Below, piece after piece: positions 23,925-35,450 of a DNA stretch of 64,000 nucleotides. How positions within the stretch are numbered: the stretch's first letter is position 1; each line of letters opens with the position of its first letter. The notes under the pieces were generated by a model. That model worked only from the letters and a program-made list of their open reading frames with translations, had not been told where the DNA came from and made no database searches. The translations under genes were made by a program, and so were the position numbers. The DNA is from Selaginella moellendorffii (Eukaryota > Streptophyta > Lycopodiopsida > Selaginellales > Selaginellaceae), in the NCBI RefSeq assembly GCF_000143415.4, contig NW_003314342.1, forward strand, positions 747,087-811,086, in the 5' to 3' direction.

Positions 23925-26097
23925 ATGGCAGCGGCGGCTTCGTCCCTCCTCTTCGACTGCAAGCTCGCGTGTGGATCGCCGCGGCAGCACCAGCGGCGCC
24001 ATGGATCTAGGGTGAGGCGCGGTGTGGTGTGCTGCAACAAGGATGGATCTTCGCCGGCTCCGTCGAGAATCGTGCCCAGGGCGGTGGCGGAGGACGCCGT
24101 CGATGAGATTACGGCGGCGCCGGCGCTGGATGCTGGTAGATTGGTGCCCAGGGTGAAGCAAATCGATAACTACTGGGTGCTCAAGCCCGAGTTTCGAAAG
24201 GGGATCAATCCGGCCGAGAAGGTAGGGGAGGGATTTTGATTTCCTTTCAGTGTGTTGATTTCGCCATGGACAGATCAAGATCGACAAGGAGCCGATGAAA
24301 TTGTTCATGGAGAATGGGATCGAGGAGCTCGCAAAGAAGCCCTTTGACGAAATCGATGCAGACAAGGAGTCCAAAGAAGATGTGGACGCTCGGCTCAAAT
24401 GGCTCGGTCTCTTCCATCGCCGCAAACACCAATGTAAGCTTTCATCGCCCTTCTCATTCTCATTCTAATTCGATTGTGATCGTTCCTTTCCTCGCAGATG
24501 GGACTTTCATGATGCGGCTCAAGCTCCCCAATGGATCGTCCACTTCGTCCCAAGTCCGCTACCTCGCCAGCGTCATTGAGAAGTATGGAGAGAAAGGCTG
24601 CGCGGACGTGACGACGAGGCAAAACTGGCAGATCCGCGGGGTCGTTCTCAGCGATGTTCCACAGATCCTCAAGGGGCTGGAGGAGGTGGGACTGTCGAGC
24701 CTCCAGAGCGGGATGGACAACGTGAGAAATCCCGTTGGGAACCCTCTGGCGGGGATTGATCCACACGAGATCGTCGACACCCGGCCATACACCAAAACGC
24801 TCTCGGATTTCATCATCTCAAACGGTCGAGGCAATCCCAGCATCACAAACTTGTGAGTTTTTCTTCCTTGGGTCTCTTACCTTGAATTCCTGGTGTTTGG
24901 ACTGGATTCTTAGTCGTAGGCTTGAATTCCTAGCTTGAGATTGAATGACTCGCTAGTCTTCTCGAATTTCTTGCTTCGAGGGGTCCGTTTGAATTTACGA
25001 GCGTCCGTTGACTAGTCTTGACCGGTTTTGACCAGGCCCCGGAAGTGGAACGTTTGCGTGGTGGGCAGCCACGATCTCTACGAGCACCCTCACATCAACG
25101 ACCTGGCATACATTCCCGCGACCAAGGACGGGCGATTCGGATTCAACATCCTGGTGGGCGGATTCTTCAGCCCCAAGCGCTGCGCCGAGGCGCTTCCACT
25201 CGATGCCTGGGTGCCCGGAGACGAGGTGATCCCGGTTTGCCAGTCGATCCTGGAGACGTTCCGTGACCTCGGGTTCCGAGGGAATCGTCAGAAGTGCCGG
25301 ATGATGTGGCTCATCGACGAACTGGTAAGCCAGTTGACTCTTTCAGAGCAGTCGACTAATCTCTTTTTGAGTTTGCTCTCCAGGGAATCGAGGGCTTTCG
25401 ATCGGAGGTTGAGAAGCGAATGCGAGAGCCTCTGGCCCGCGCGGCCGAGACCGATCTCCTGAATCCGTCATGGCAGCGACGAGACTTGTTTGGCGTCCAT
25501 CGCCAGAAGCAAGACGGGTTGAACTTCGTGGGGCTCCACGTACCAGTCGGGCGAGTCCAGGCCGCGGAGATGATCGAGCTCGCGCGGCTGGCGGACGAGT
25601 ATGGCAGCGGTGAGATCCGGCTCACGGTTGAGCAAAACATCATCATCCCAAACGTTCCCTCGAGCAAAGTGGATTCTTTCCTCCGCGAGCCGCTACTGGC
25701 TCGATTCTCCCCAACGCCGGGAATCCTCCAGGCCAATCTCGTGGCGTGTACGGGCAGCCAGTTTTGTGGCCAGGCCATCATCGAGACAAAGGCCAGGGCC
25801 CAAAAGCTGACGGAGGAGCTGGAGAGGACCATGGAGGTGCCGCGGCCCGTACGGATGCACTGGACGGGGTGCCCTAATTCGTGTGGGCAAATCCAGGTGG
25901 CGGACATTGGCTTCATGGGGTGTATGACCAGAGATGCCAACAAAAAGGTGGTGGAGGGCGTCCATATCTACGTCGGAGGTAGGGTTGGGGCGGATTCTCA
26001 TTTGGGCGATCTCGTGGTGGCGGATGTGCCGTGTGATGGCTTGTTGCCCGTGGTCCAAGACCTCTTGATCGAGCGCTTTGGCGCGAGAAAGAAGTAG
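23925..26097 (+). CDS. NIR: Ferredoxin-nitrite reductase, plastid
   Basis: The enzyme reduces nitrite to ammonium with six electrons from ferredoxin in the plastid stroma. Exons 23,925-24,221, 24,274-24,433, 24,498-24,852, 25,036-25,324 and 25,384-26,097 join in frame to 604 residues, normal for the family. The N-terminus (MAAAASSLLFDCKLACG..., Arg/Ser-rich) looks like a chloroplast transit peptide. The first ferredoxin-like half-domain includes YGTFMMRLKLPNG and the siroheme-side DVTTRQNWQIRG. The cluster-binding cysteines are in ACTGSQFCGQ and TGCPNSCGQ. Nitrite rather than sulfite reductase is chosen on overall likeness to plant NiR (NIIIPNVP, FGFNILVGGFFSPKR). Fragments of its 3' half occur at 27,120-27,335 and 28,318-29,040. 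Confidence 0.93.
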
Positions 26098-26248
26098 AAA
26101 GTTTTGATATTTTAAAATTTCAAAGGCGCGAATAGAATCTAAATTTTAAAAAACAAAAGTTAGAATTAGAGTGACGCTACTCCAAAAATGAGGGTTGAGG
26201 ATTCGTTGGTCGTGAACTTGTCGTTTCTCTTGCTCTGGAAGATCTGGC

Positions 26249-26255
26249 TATAAAA
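26249..26255 (+). promoter_or_regulatory. TATA box of kiwellin 1
   Basis: TATAAAA lies 83 bp before the ATG. Kiwellins 2 and 3 have TATATAA at 27,462 and 29,178, 88 and 69 bp before theirs, so the core promoter was duplicated with each gene. Confidence 0.7.
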
Positions 26256-26331
26256 TGCGAGGAACTCCTTGATGTTTCCACAAGTTCTCCTCTTATCTTC
26301 TTCTTCTCCTCTCATCCTCTTCCTTGGAGCA

Positions 26332-26898
26332 ATGGCTTTTGGTGTTGGCAGCATCCTCCTCCTTGTTATGCTCTCTAGCTTGGTGGCCTCCTCTGCTGCG
26401 AGATTCTCCAAAATCCAGGACGTCTGCCAGCCATTCGGTGAGCTCCATGCCCCCGGCGGGCATTCGTGCGACGAGTGCTGTAAAGAGGGCGAGAGCTATC
26501 CCCAGTACGAATGCTCGCCGCAAGTGACTGGCGCGACCAAGGCGATCCTCACCGTGAATGACTTTGAGGAGGGCGGCGATGGTGGAGGTCCATCGGAATG
26601 TGACAACCAGTATCATGACAATTCGGAGCCTGTTGTGGCGCTCTCCACGGGCTGGTATGCAAAGGGCAGTCGGTGTGGGAAATTTGTGAGAATCTCCGCG
26701 AATGGGCGAACGGTGAGTGCAAAGGTGGTGGACGAGTGTGATTCCGTGAATGGCTGTGACAAGGAGCACGCGTTCGAGCCACCTTGCCTTAATAACATTG
26801 TGGATGCATCGCCCGTGGTGTGGAAGAAGCTGGGGGTCTCCCAGGACGATGATGACTATGGATACATGAAGATTACGTGGGCTATGGATGATGAGTGA
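26332..26898 (+). CDS. Kiwellin / ripening-related secreted protein 1
   Basis: It is a single-exon secreted protein of 188 residues. The N-terminus MAFGVGSILLLVMLSSLVASSA is a signal peptide. The mature part has the kiwellin signature: a Cys-rich start ([18 protein letters not shown]), then a double-psi beta-barrel (RlpA/barwin-like) with [29 protein letters not shown] and [16 protein letters not shown]. Family members are apoplastic; some plant kiwellins bind fungal effectors. The upstream in-frame ATG at 26,269 would destroy the signal peptide, so 26,332 is preferred. It begins 234 bp after the nitrite reductase stop. Confidence 0.9.
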   Translation: MAFGVGSILLLVMLSSLVASSAARFSKIQDVCQPFGELHAPGGHSCDECCKEGESYPQYECSPQVTGATKAILTVNDFEEGGDGGGPSECDNQYHDNSEPVVALSTGWYAKGSRCGKFVRISANGRTVSAKVVDECDSVNGCDKEHAFEPPCLNNIVDASPVVWKKLGVSQDDDDYGYMKITWAMDDE

Positions 26899-27119
26899 TA
26901 AAGAATTGCATATCGCCTCTATTGTATGTAAATGCGTGCTTTCTCATCTTTGCTTCGGCAGGTAACATTTACGAGATTTATACCACCTTTGTCTTGATCT
27001 TCAAAACTTTCCTGGTCTTGGTCTTCCAAGTGGACTTGATCATCCAGAGCTCACCATTACCTTCACTGGCTCTCAAAAAACTCTCATCCCGTCTCCACCA
27101 GGCCAGTGTGGCTGCAAGC

Positions 27120-27335
27120 CACGATAAATTCCTTGAGCAAAGTGGATTCTCTCTTGCTGCTAGCTCGATTCTCCCCAGCTCCAGGAATCCTCCAGACCAA
27201 TCTGTGTACGGGCAGCCAGTTTTGTGGCCAGACCATCGTCCAGGCCCAAACGCGGGTGGCGGACATTGAGAAGATGACTGGAGGGCGTCCATATCTTGTT
27301 GGATGTAGTGGATTCATTGGCGCGAAAAGGTTAGA
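27120..27335 (+). pseudogene. Fragment of nitrite reductase exon 5
   Basis: It matches 25,650-25,780 (AAAGTGGATTCT, TGTACGGGCAGCCAGTTTTGTGGCCAG) and then, after deletions, pieces near 25,890-25,980 and 26,075. The CTGSQFCGQ motif is still readable but no longer frame exists. It lies just upstream of kiwellin 2, mirroring the intact pair. Confidence 0.85.
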
Positions 27336-27461
27336 GCGGAGAGATCAAGTGGCGACGCAGTTAAAAGCGAAACGACAACGCAGTTAAAAGCGAAACGACA
27401 ATCTCAGACCAACGAATCCTCAATCCTCACGACGAACGAATCCTCTTGGTTGGCGTCTAGC

Positions 27462-27468
27462 TATATAA
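27462..27468 (+). promoter_or_regulatory. TATA box of kiwellin 2
   Basis: TATATAA lies 88 bp before the ATG at 27,550, in a context shared with the other two kiwellin genes. Confidence 0.65.
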
Positions 27469-27549
27469 CGCAAGGAATTAGGAACTCCATGATGTTTCCT
27501 CAGCTTCTCCTCTTGCTCTTCTCGTCCCCTTCCTTTGAGCAAACTGGAA

Positions 27550-28110
27550 ATGGCTTCTAGTGCTGGCATCATACTTGTCCTTGTTGTGCTCTCTACCTTG
27601 GTGGCCTCCTCTGCTGTGAGATTGTTCGAAATCCAGGACGTCTGCAATCCATCCGGTGAGCTCCACTCCCCCGGCAGGCTATCATGCGATGAGTGCTGTA
27701 AAGAGGGCGAGAGCTATCCCCAGTACGAATGCTCCCCGCAAGTGACTGGCGAGACCATAGCGATCCTCACCGTGAATGACTTTGAGGAGGGGGGCTACGG
27801 TGGAGGTCCATCGGAATGTGACAACCAGTATCACGACAATTCGGAGCCTGTTGTGGCGCTCTCCACGGGCTGGTATGCAAAGGGCAGCCGGTGTGGAAAT
27901 TTTGTAAGGATCTCTGCGAATGGGCGAACGGTGAGTGCAAAGGTGGTGGACGAGTGTGATTCCGTGAATGGCTGTGACAAAGAGCACACGTTCGAGCCAC
28001 CTTGCCTCAACAACATTGTGGATGCATCCCCTGCGGTGTGGAAGGCGCTGGGGATCTCCCAGGATGATGGTGACTATGGATACATGAAGATTACGTGGGC
28101 TATGGGTTGA
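27550..28110 (+). CDS. Kiwellin / ripening-related secreted protein 2
   Basis: It encodes 186 residues in a single exon. Signal peptide [21 protein letters not shown], then the same kiwellin layout as copy 1 ([52 protein letters not shown]). It ends TWAMG, without the acidic DDE tail of copies 1 and 3. All cysteines of the paralogues are kept. The most divergent stretch is the first 50 residues. Confidence 0.9.
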   Translation: MASSAGIILVLVVLSTLVASSAVRLFEIQDVCNPSGELHSPGRLSCDECCKEGESYPQYECSPQVTGETIAILTVNDFEEGGYGGGPSECDNQYHDNSEPVVALSTGWYAKGSRCGNFVRISANGRTVSAKVVDECDSVNGCDKEHTFEPPCLNNIVDASPAVWKALGISQDDGDYGYMKITWAMG

Positions 28111-28317
28111 TCAAGATGTGTGTTTTCTCTATATATTGTCTTGATCTTCAAAAGTTGTGTGCGATTGAAGACGCTAGGGAAGATGCGCATTCTTGGTGCC
28201 GCACAACTTACCAAAGATTCAATTTGAATTTAGTGACAGGTGTTGAATTCCATTGAATGGCCTTCTCAAATTTCTTCAAGCGTTCTGATGAATGTGCAAG
28301 CGTCTGATGATTAATCT

Positions 28318-29040
28318 TGACCGGTTTTGACCAGGCCAAGAAAGCAATAACAAAAAAACAATGTCTATCATTTAAACTCTAAGCGTGGTCGTTCATCAAC
28401 GACCTGGCATACATTCCGGCAATCGATTCGGATTCAACATCCTGGTGGGCGGATTCTTCAGCCCCAAGCGTTGCGCAGAGGCGCTTCCACTCGATGCCTG
28501 GGTATGCAAATCGATCGTTGGAATCGCCAGAAGTGCCGGATGATGTTGGGAACCAATTCAGCAGTCGATCAACTTCTCTTTCTCCAGGGAATCGAGGTCT
28601 TTCAATCGGAGGTGGAGAAGCGAATGCTAGAGCCTCTGGCCCCCGCGGCCGTCCTGGATCCGTCATGGCAGCGACGAGACTTATCGCCAGAAGCAAGATG
28701 GATTGAACTTCGCAGGGTTCCACGTACCAGTTGACGAGTACGACAGCGGCGAGATCCGGGTCAAAACATTCCCAAAAGTTTCCTCAAGAAATGGATTCTC
28801 TCTGGCTTAATTCTCCCCAACGCCGGAAATCCTCCAGGCGAACCTTGTGGCGTGTACGGGCAGCCAGTCAGGCCATCATTGAGACGAAGGTCTGGGCCTA
28901 AAAGCTGACCGAGGAGCTGGAGAGGCAGATCCAGGTGGCGGACATGGCTTCATGGGGTGTATGAAGGTCCATATCTATGTTGGGGCGGAGATGTCCCGTG
29001 GTCGAAGAAGTCTTGATCAAGCCCTTTGGCGCGAACAGTG
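28318..29040 (+). pseudogene. Fragmented nitrite reductase 3' half (exons 4-5)
   Basis: It starts inside intron 3 (GACCGGTTTTGACCAGGCC, compare 25,020-25,038), so the copy is genomic, not from mRNA. Blocks of exon 4 (GGATTCAACATCCTGGTGGG, TTCAGCCCCAAGCG) and exon 5 (GAATCGAGG, CGTCATGGCAGCGACGAGAC, GTGTACGGGCAGCCAGT) follow with many internal deletions. No usable frame remains. It precedes kiwellin 3. Confidence 0.88.
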
Positions 29041-29177
29041 AAAGTTTTGGAAAAAGCAATTAACGATTTTAAAAAAATGTTTTGGGATGAAAAAGTTAGG
29101 CGAGTGGAAGTGACGCTACTCCAAGAATGAGGATTGAGGATTCGTTGGTCGTGGAATTGTCGTTTCTCGAACTCTGC

Positions 29178-29184
29178 TATATAA
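29178..29184 (+). promoter_or_regulatory. TATA box of kiwellin 3
   Basis: TATATAA lies 69 bp before the ATG at 29,247. Confidence 0.65.
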
Positions 29185-29246
29185 TGCGAGGAACTCCATG
29201 ATTTCGCCACAAGTTCTCTTCTTCTTCTTCTTCAGGCAAACTAGAA

Positions 29247-29813
29247 ATGGCTTCTGGTGCTGGCAGCATCCTTCTCCTTGTTGTGCTTTCCAGTTTGGTG
29301 GCCTCCTCTGCTGCGAGATTTTCCGAAATCCAGGACATCTGCCAACCATCCGGTAAGCTCCATGCCCCCGGTGGGCATTCGTGCGATGAGTGCTGCAAAG
29401 AAGGCGAAAGCTATCCCCGGTACGAATGCTCCCCGCAAGTGACTGGCAAGACAAAGGCGATCCTGACCGTGAATGACTTTGAAGAGGGCGGCGACGGTGG
29501 AGCTCCATCGGAATGTGACAACCAGTATCACGACAATTCGGAGCCTGTTGTGGCGCTCTCCACGGGCTGGTACGCAAAAGGCAGCCGGTGTGGGAAATTT
29601 GTGAGAATCTCCGCGAATGGGCGAACGGTGAGGGCCAAGGTGGTGGATGAGTGTGATTCAATGAATGGGTGTGACAAAGATCATGCATTCGAGCCGCCAT
29701 GCCTCAACAACATTGTGGATGCATCACCCGTAGTGTGGAAGAAGCTGGGGGTCTCCCAAGACGATGATGACTATGGATACATGAAGATTACGTGGGCTAT
29801 GGATGATGAGTGA
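29247..29813 (+). CDS. Kiwellin / ripening-related secreted protein 3
   Basis: It encodes 188 residues in a single exon and is closer to copy 1 than to copy 2 (both keep HAPGGHSCDECC and the DDE C-terminus). Signal peptide MASGAGSILLLVVLSSLVASSA. Core motifs [26 protein letters not shown] and [19 protein letters not shown] are intact. It is the last member of the tandem array. Confidence 0.9.
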   Translation: MASGAGSILLLVVLSSLVASSAARFSEIQDICQPSGKLHAPGGHSCDECCKEGESYPRYECSPQVTGKTKAILTVNDFEEGGDGGAPSECDNQYHDNSEPVVALSTGWYAKGSRCGKFVRISANGRTVRAKVVDECDSMNGCDKDHAFEPPCLNNIVDASPVVWKKLGVSQDDDDYGYMKITWAMDDE

Positions 29814-30445
29814 TCAAGAATTGTATATCTCTCTTCTATTGTTCGTTGTGTTTTCTCTACACAGAAAACATTTCCTAGATCTAATAGAAATTGATAGTTT
29901 TATATTACACTTGACAGCTACTTTGCGTCTTGACCTTCAAAACTTTCTCATCCAAGTCTTAATTGGGGACGGGTGGATAAACAACAACTCTACGTTTTTA
30001 TCTTTCAGAGTCTTTTTCCGCATAAAGTTCACTAGCACCTTCACTGGAAACTTTACATAAAGAGTGGTAGGAGGCGATCGCTCTTGGGTTGCAACGTGTG
30101 GCAGCCCCTGGGCATTACAATATGACAATGAGAAGACTTTGAATGCATGTCTGGGTCAATCGGCTGGTGTGAAATTCTTAGAATATCTCTGATTTTCTTA
30201 ATATAGTCCTTATAATTGAAGGTATAATGCAACATAGGTGAAATAATCTAAATGCTGTTAGGTTTTATATATTACTTTGTGAAATTTAAAAATTAATTGT
30301 ACATTTTGTTTTCAAATTAATCAAGAGATAAAGTTAATAGTTAATTATATATTTCAAATTACATTAAATAAAAATATAAAATTTCATACATACATGTGCA
30401 AAAAAATTTAATTTCTTAGTACTTTATATAAATATAAATACACTT
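29814..30445. other. Spacer between kiwellin 3 and gypsy element 2
   Basis: It becomes AT-rich from about 30,170. No coding frame or RNA gene was seen. Confidence 0.5.
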
Positions 30446-30621
30446 TATAAGGTTCAAGTGTACAGTTACAATGCCATATACTAATATTAGCATAGTGAGA
30501 TTTTGGTAGCCATTAGATTGATTTCAATTTAGACCACTCATTCTCATATATAAACTAGGGTTTTTGGGTTAATTGATATGAACATTTTTTACATTCCCTT
30601 TCCATATTCCATGCACTCACA
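30446..30621 (+). repeat. 5' LTR of gypsy element 2
   Basis: It is homologous to the reverse complement of 5130-5304. It begins TATAAGG (TGTGAGG mutated) and ends CACTCACA, followed by TTGGTGGAAATGAGG, the primer-binding position. Confidence 0.85.
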
Positions 30622-31719
30622 TTGGTGGAAATGAGGGGCATTTTTTATTGTCCTTGAGGAGTGCTTAGATTTGGGATTTTGGTTTAGACTTAATTTTTGC
30701 ATTATTTAGATTTAGCTTTTTCCATTTCCTTTTTTTTATTTTTTTCTTATAGGATTTTGGTTTAGATCTAGATTTCCTTTTCCTTCTAGCTTTTTTTCAT
30801 TCCTCTTCTTTTGCTTTTTCCTTTTCGTTCATCTTCGTGGCAGATTAGCAATCTCCTCCTTTGACTCTGAAGCAGTAGTTGGTACAATTGTTTGATGTTA
30901 TGTGATTGCAATTGAACAATCAAACTCAATTGATGGTGGCATTTATGGCACGTGGTACAACTCCTCCTACTCTTGGTGCCAATCCTCGCATTCAGCCGGA
31001 GTTCTTTTGTGGGAATCCTGGGGATGATATGTACCATTGGTTCGATCACTTCACAGTGATTGCCACATATCATTCTTGGGATGATGCTCGACATTTGCAT
31101 GAGTTTCTCACGTGTCTCCAAGGGACAGCATTACAATGGTACAATGGTTTAAGTGCAGCCACTTGTGGGGATTGGAATGTTCTCCCAGATGTCTTTAAAC
31201 GTGCATTTGGACATATTAATAATTGTGATAATGCCTTCTAACAATTGCATTGTCTTCGTTAAGGGTTATTTGAGTTAGTGATGCAATTTAGCATTCGTTT
31301 CTGAAGCCTCTTACTTCGTATGGAGCCAAATATGTCAAAGCGGATCAAGGTAGGAATATTGTGGCCAGTGCTTTGTCAAGATTTTGTTGGACTTGTGCAT
31401 GCATTTGCTCCTGCCACCTTTGATGATACTCTTTGCTTGGCACAACGTTATGAGATCTTGCCTCTTCCACTTTTTGCTACACGTCTTTCAACTCTACTTC
31501 CTGTGGGTGATGGTCCTATTTCAATGGAAGTTGATGCTGCTGCTACTCGAGCCCAAGGATAAGGGCGAGGCCATGGTTGTGGCCATGATATTCATTGCTA
31601 GGCATATGATGAAGTTAGTCACATTTATCGATGTTGTCAGTGTTTTTTAGATTGGCAGCCACCATTTCATAAATGGAGACTTTGGCGTCAACATGACGCC
31701 AAGACATCCTGTTGGTGTT

Positions 31720-31881
31720 TGTAGCGCACCTTATCTCTCTCCCCTTAAACCAACTGGAAAAGGGGCAATTGCTTGATGAAAGAGCTCTTAGTGGCTATTT
31801 TATCCCCATTTATCCCCTAAGGTTCCAAGGATCCACGGTGACAGTATATCTAAATCTCATCCCATGATCACATGCGCTATA
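31720..31881. mobile_element. Small 162-bp LTR-like/TIR element inserted in gypsy element 2
   Basis: It is bounded by TGTAGCGCA and TGCGCTATA (an inverted repeat with one mismatch) and flanked by perfect 5-bp repeats GTGTT (31,715-31,719 and 31,882-31,886). Gypsy element 1 is continuous at this point. Relatives lie at 60,560-60,719 and 62,010-62,055. The TG...CA-type ends and 5-bp duplication suit a solo LTR of a very small LTR element; a DNA MITE is the alternative. Confidence 0.75.
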
Positions 31882-34800
31882 GTGTTGCTGCAATGGAAGG
31901 TCTAGACATCGAGATGCATCTGAGAAATAAGGAGTCACACGAGTAAGGAGGGACCTTACGCAAATAAGTTAGTGACCCTTCTATCTTTCTTTTGGGAGTA
32001 TCATCAAGGGGTTCACTCGGCACCGATTCATTCAATGTTTACATTCTAAGCTCATTTTTATAACAAATGGTATCCTACTATTCTCTCCATGTTGGTTGAT
32101 ACAAGTTTGAGTTTATCTTCTATTGCTCAACATATTGCCACACGTTGTTGTCTACACTTGCGTCGTGCAGTAGAGCTAGTTTTCATTCTTTATGCCAACG
32201 GCCGTACACATACATGTGCATGGGATGAGGCAAATTTAATTGTGTGTCTGGGAAATCTAACTTGGGTTGCAATCATTGCAAGTGGTGCTAAGTCAAGTTT
32301 TTTACCTCATCCTTGGAATGGATTGATTGCAGCACAATCATGCCAAGTGTGACTTTAAAGTTTCTTCCCCTTGTTTCATACTTCCTTATATTTTATCCAT
32401 TCCTCTCACTTTCATATTTCTTCATCCCTCTACTTCTACCTCTACCTCTACTTCCATTACTTTTGTCCCCCCACTATTTCCTCCTATGTTTTTGTCTTAT
32501 TCTACTCTTCCCTTCTTCGATCCCTTTGACAATTTTTGTGTTGCAATGGTTGACCGGCTCATGAAGGAGTATTTTGATCTATTTGAATTTGACCTATCGT
32601 CTGGGTCCAAGATTGCCACATGTCATCCGATTCCAACCGAGGATGCTCGTCCAATCAAGGTTCTTGTTCGTTGTTAGTCACCCAAAGAGATCAAGCTTTT
32701 ACATGCAAACGTGAAGGAGATGTTGGAGAAGGGTATTATTCGGAAGTCACGGAGTCCTTGGGCATGTGAACTTCATCTTGTGACAAAGCTTAATAGAAGT
32801 ATTCGTTTTTGCATCGACTATCGTTCGTTAAACAAAGTAATGATCCCGGATGTGTACCCTCTTCTTCACACTGTTAATCTTTTAGATTATCTAGGGCGAA
32901 GTCGTTAATTCACCAAGCTAGATTTTGCTTCTGGGTACTAGCAAATACCAATGACCAAAAAAGATATTCCTACGACTGCTTTTCGTACATTATTTGGTTT
33001 GTACAAATTCTTGGTGATGCCATTTGGTTTGAACAATGCTCCAACAACTTTTCAGCAAATGATGGACAAGGTTTTTTGCGATATGCCAGAGGTGACTACT
33101 GACTTCATTAATGATGTTTTGATCTATTAGGAGGGGACGTGGGAAGAGCACGTAAGCGGTTGAAGTGTGTGTTTGGGTCCAAGGACATGACTTATCTTGG
33201 ATATCGTACTTCTTGTGAGGGTTTGCAAGTTGATCTTAACAAATTTGTGGCTGTTCTAAAATTTTCTACTCCGAAGTGTGTAAATGATATGCAGTGCTTC
33301 CTAGGCAAGGTGTAATATCTTTGTCGTTTTGTAGATCATCTTTCTAATTGCATTGCACCATTGCAAGTGTTTCTTAATCATCTTTCATTTGATCTTCTGA
33401 TTGTGAGCAGATGTTCGTGAATCTCAAAGAGCTATTGACAACTCCTCTAGTTTTGGCATATCCTGACTACACTTGACCTTTTATTTTGCACGTAAATGCT
33501 TCTAATATTGATCTTGGAGGTGTGTTAATGCAAGAGAGCCCGAGTGTGCCTGGTCAGTGCCATCCCATAACATATATAAGTTATACATTACAACCAGTGG
33601 AGGTGAACTACTCCACGACAGAGGAGTGTTTAGCAAGAGTCTAGGGTTTTAAAAAACTTCATGCATATCTACATGGTTCTCGGACATTATTTAAAAGTAA
33701 TCATATTGCTATTATTTCATTATTGAAGCGAAAGAACTTAGTTGATCATACTACTTGGTGGGCTTTGAAGCATCAGATATATAATTTTAATGTTGTTCAT
33801 CGCTTAGGGAGTTTTATGGTTGATGCTAATGCCCTTTCTCAAGCTCCTCTTCCTTTTACATTGTCTTTTTATGTTTCTGACAAGTCTATTGTTCTAGCAT
33901 CTGTGAATTTTCTAGACAAGGATTTTGTGCTGTTGGCATTTACTGTACTTGACGTTTAGTGTTTATAAGGTGCAAAGAAAAATCTACCTTCTCTTGATGA
34001 GGTGCTCAAGGCTTAAAAGATTGAGCCATGAATTCGAAGGCCTCGAGATGGGTTTGAGAATCTTACATCAAGTACTAATGACTTGTCATTCTAACATTTA
34101 TATTCTCAATATCGCTTTAAAAATGGCCTTCTTTATTTTGTTGGGATGGATCCTAATGATCCTTTACGGCTGGTGGTGCCTTCCATCTTTATTTCATGGT
34201 TTCTCCATACCTACCATAATTTTCCTATTCTAGAGGGGTATATAAAACATTATCGTGTGACCAATAAACTATGCAAGTTTCTTTATTAGCTAAAGATGCA
34301 ATGTGATGTTATCTGGTATATACGTAGTTGTGTTTAGTGCTAAACTCATAATACTCCCGCGAAAAAACAGTTGAAGTCAATTGCAATTTCCCATCCATTT
34401 GAGTTGGTGGTGTTTGATCTTATAGGACCTTTTCCATGATCTACTATTGGCAATGAATATGTTATTACTACTTCTGATTATTTGACTCATTGGGTGGAAG
34501 TTGGTGCTTTTGTTAGCGCCTCTACAACTACTGTTAGATAGTTTTTCCTCAATTGAGTGGTGTTCTAGTATTGTTGTTCAAAATGGATTCTTTTGGATAA
34601 TGGTCCCACATTTATGACTGAGGCATTTCATGTTTTGATGTCTCAATTGAAAATATGCCACACTTTAATGAGTGCTTATCATCCACAGTCAAACGATTTG
34701 TTGGAATGGCTCATTGGATATTCAAAGGAATAATCGCAAAATACATGAATTTTTAGCATTTATATTGGGATGGTTATTTGCTGTCTCTTCAATATGCATA

Positions 34801-35319
34801 TGTCACAGGGGTGCAGAGTTCTATTGGTGCTTCATTATATAAACTTCTATATGATCATGATCTAATATTACCAACGGAGCTAGGTTTATCTTCGCGATTG
34901 CCATGAGCTGCTAATGCTAGGTCATGGGATCAGTATTTAACGAGTATTCTTCCACTTGTCTAAGCAAAGCCTATTGAACATTTAGGCCACATACAAGTGG
35001 GACAACAACGGTGCTACAACTCCCATCATCGTTCACATGTGGAGTACAAAGTGGATGACTTGGTATTAGTTTGTTTTCCCCATCTTATGGTATGTGGTTT
35101 ATCTAAAGGGCTATTTGCTCAATGGAAAGGACTGTATCGGGTGTTGCGGCAAGTTGGACCATAAGTTTATGAGGTTTGGCATGACGTCTAGCAAGCCAAT
35201 CCTTCAAAAATTGTGAATGTGCAACAGTTGAAATGCTTCATATAAAGAGATTAGAAATAACTGCTACTACCTATAGATCCACTAATGCCTCCTGTTGACG
35301 TTCTTCTAAAAGGGGATGA

Positions 35320-35450
35320 TGTGAAGTTTAAGTGTATGGTTATGATGCCGTATACTAATATTAGCATAGTGGCATTTTAGTAGCTGTCGAATTAGTTTCA
35401 ATCCAGACCATTCACTCCTATATATAAGCTAAAGTTTTTGGGCTAATTGG
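35320..35450 (+). repeat. 3' LTR of gypsy element 2, truncated
   Basis: It starts TGTGAAGTTTAAGTG after the purine tract and follows the LTR consensus to GGGCTAATTGGGATA, where similarity stops about 45 bp short of the LTR end. Confidence 0.8.

Larger units (their letters stand above)
30446..35450 (+). mobile_element. Ty3/gypsy element 2, plus strand, heavily mutated
   Basis: It is of the same family as element 1. The left LTR is 30,446-30,621; a right LTR beginning TGTGAAG at 35,320 after the purine run AAAAGGGGATGA is truncated near 35,450. In between, gag (about 30,860-31,930), protease (31,930-32,600), RT (32,600-33,400), RNase H (33,400-33,960) and integrase (34,200-35,250) can be followed by homology, but every domain carries stops and shifts. 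Many differences from element 1 turn CG into TG or CA. A ~162-bp element interrupts gag at 31,720. It is not capable of expression. Confidence 0.92.
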
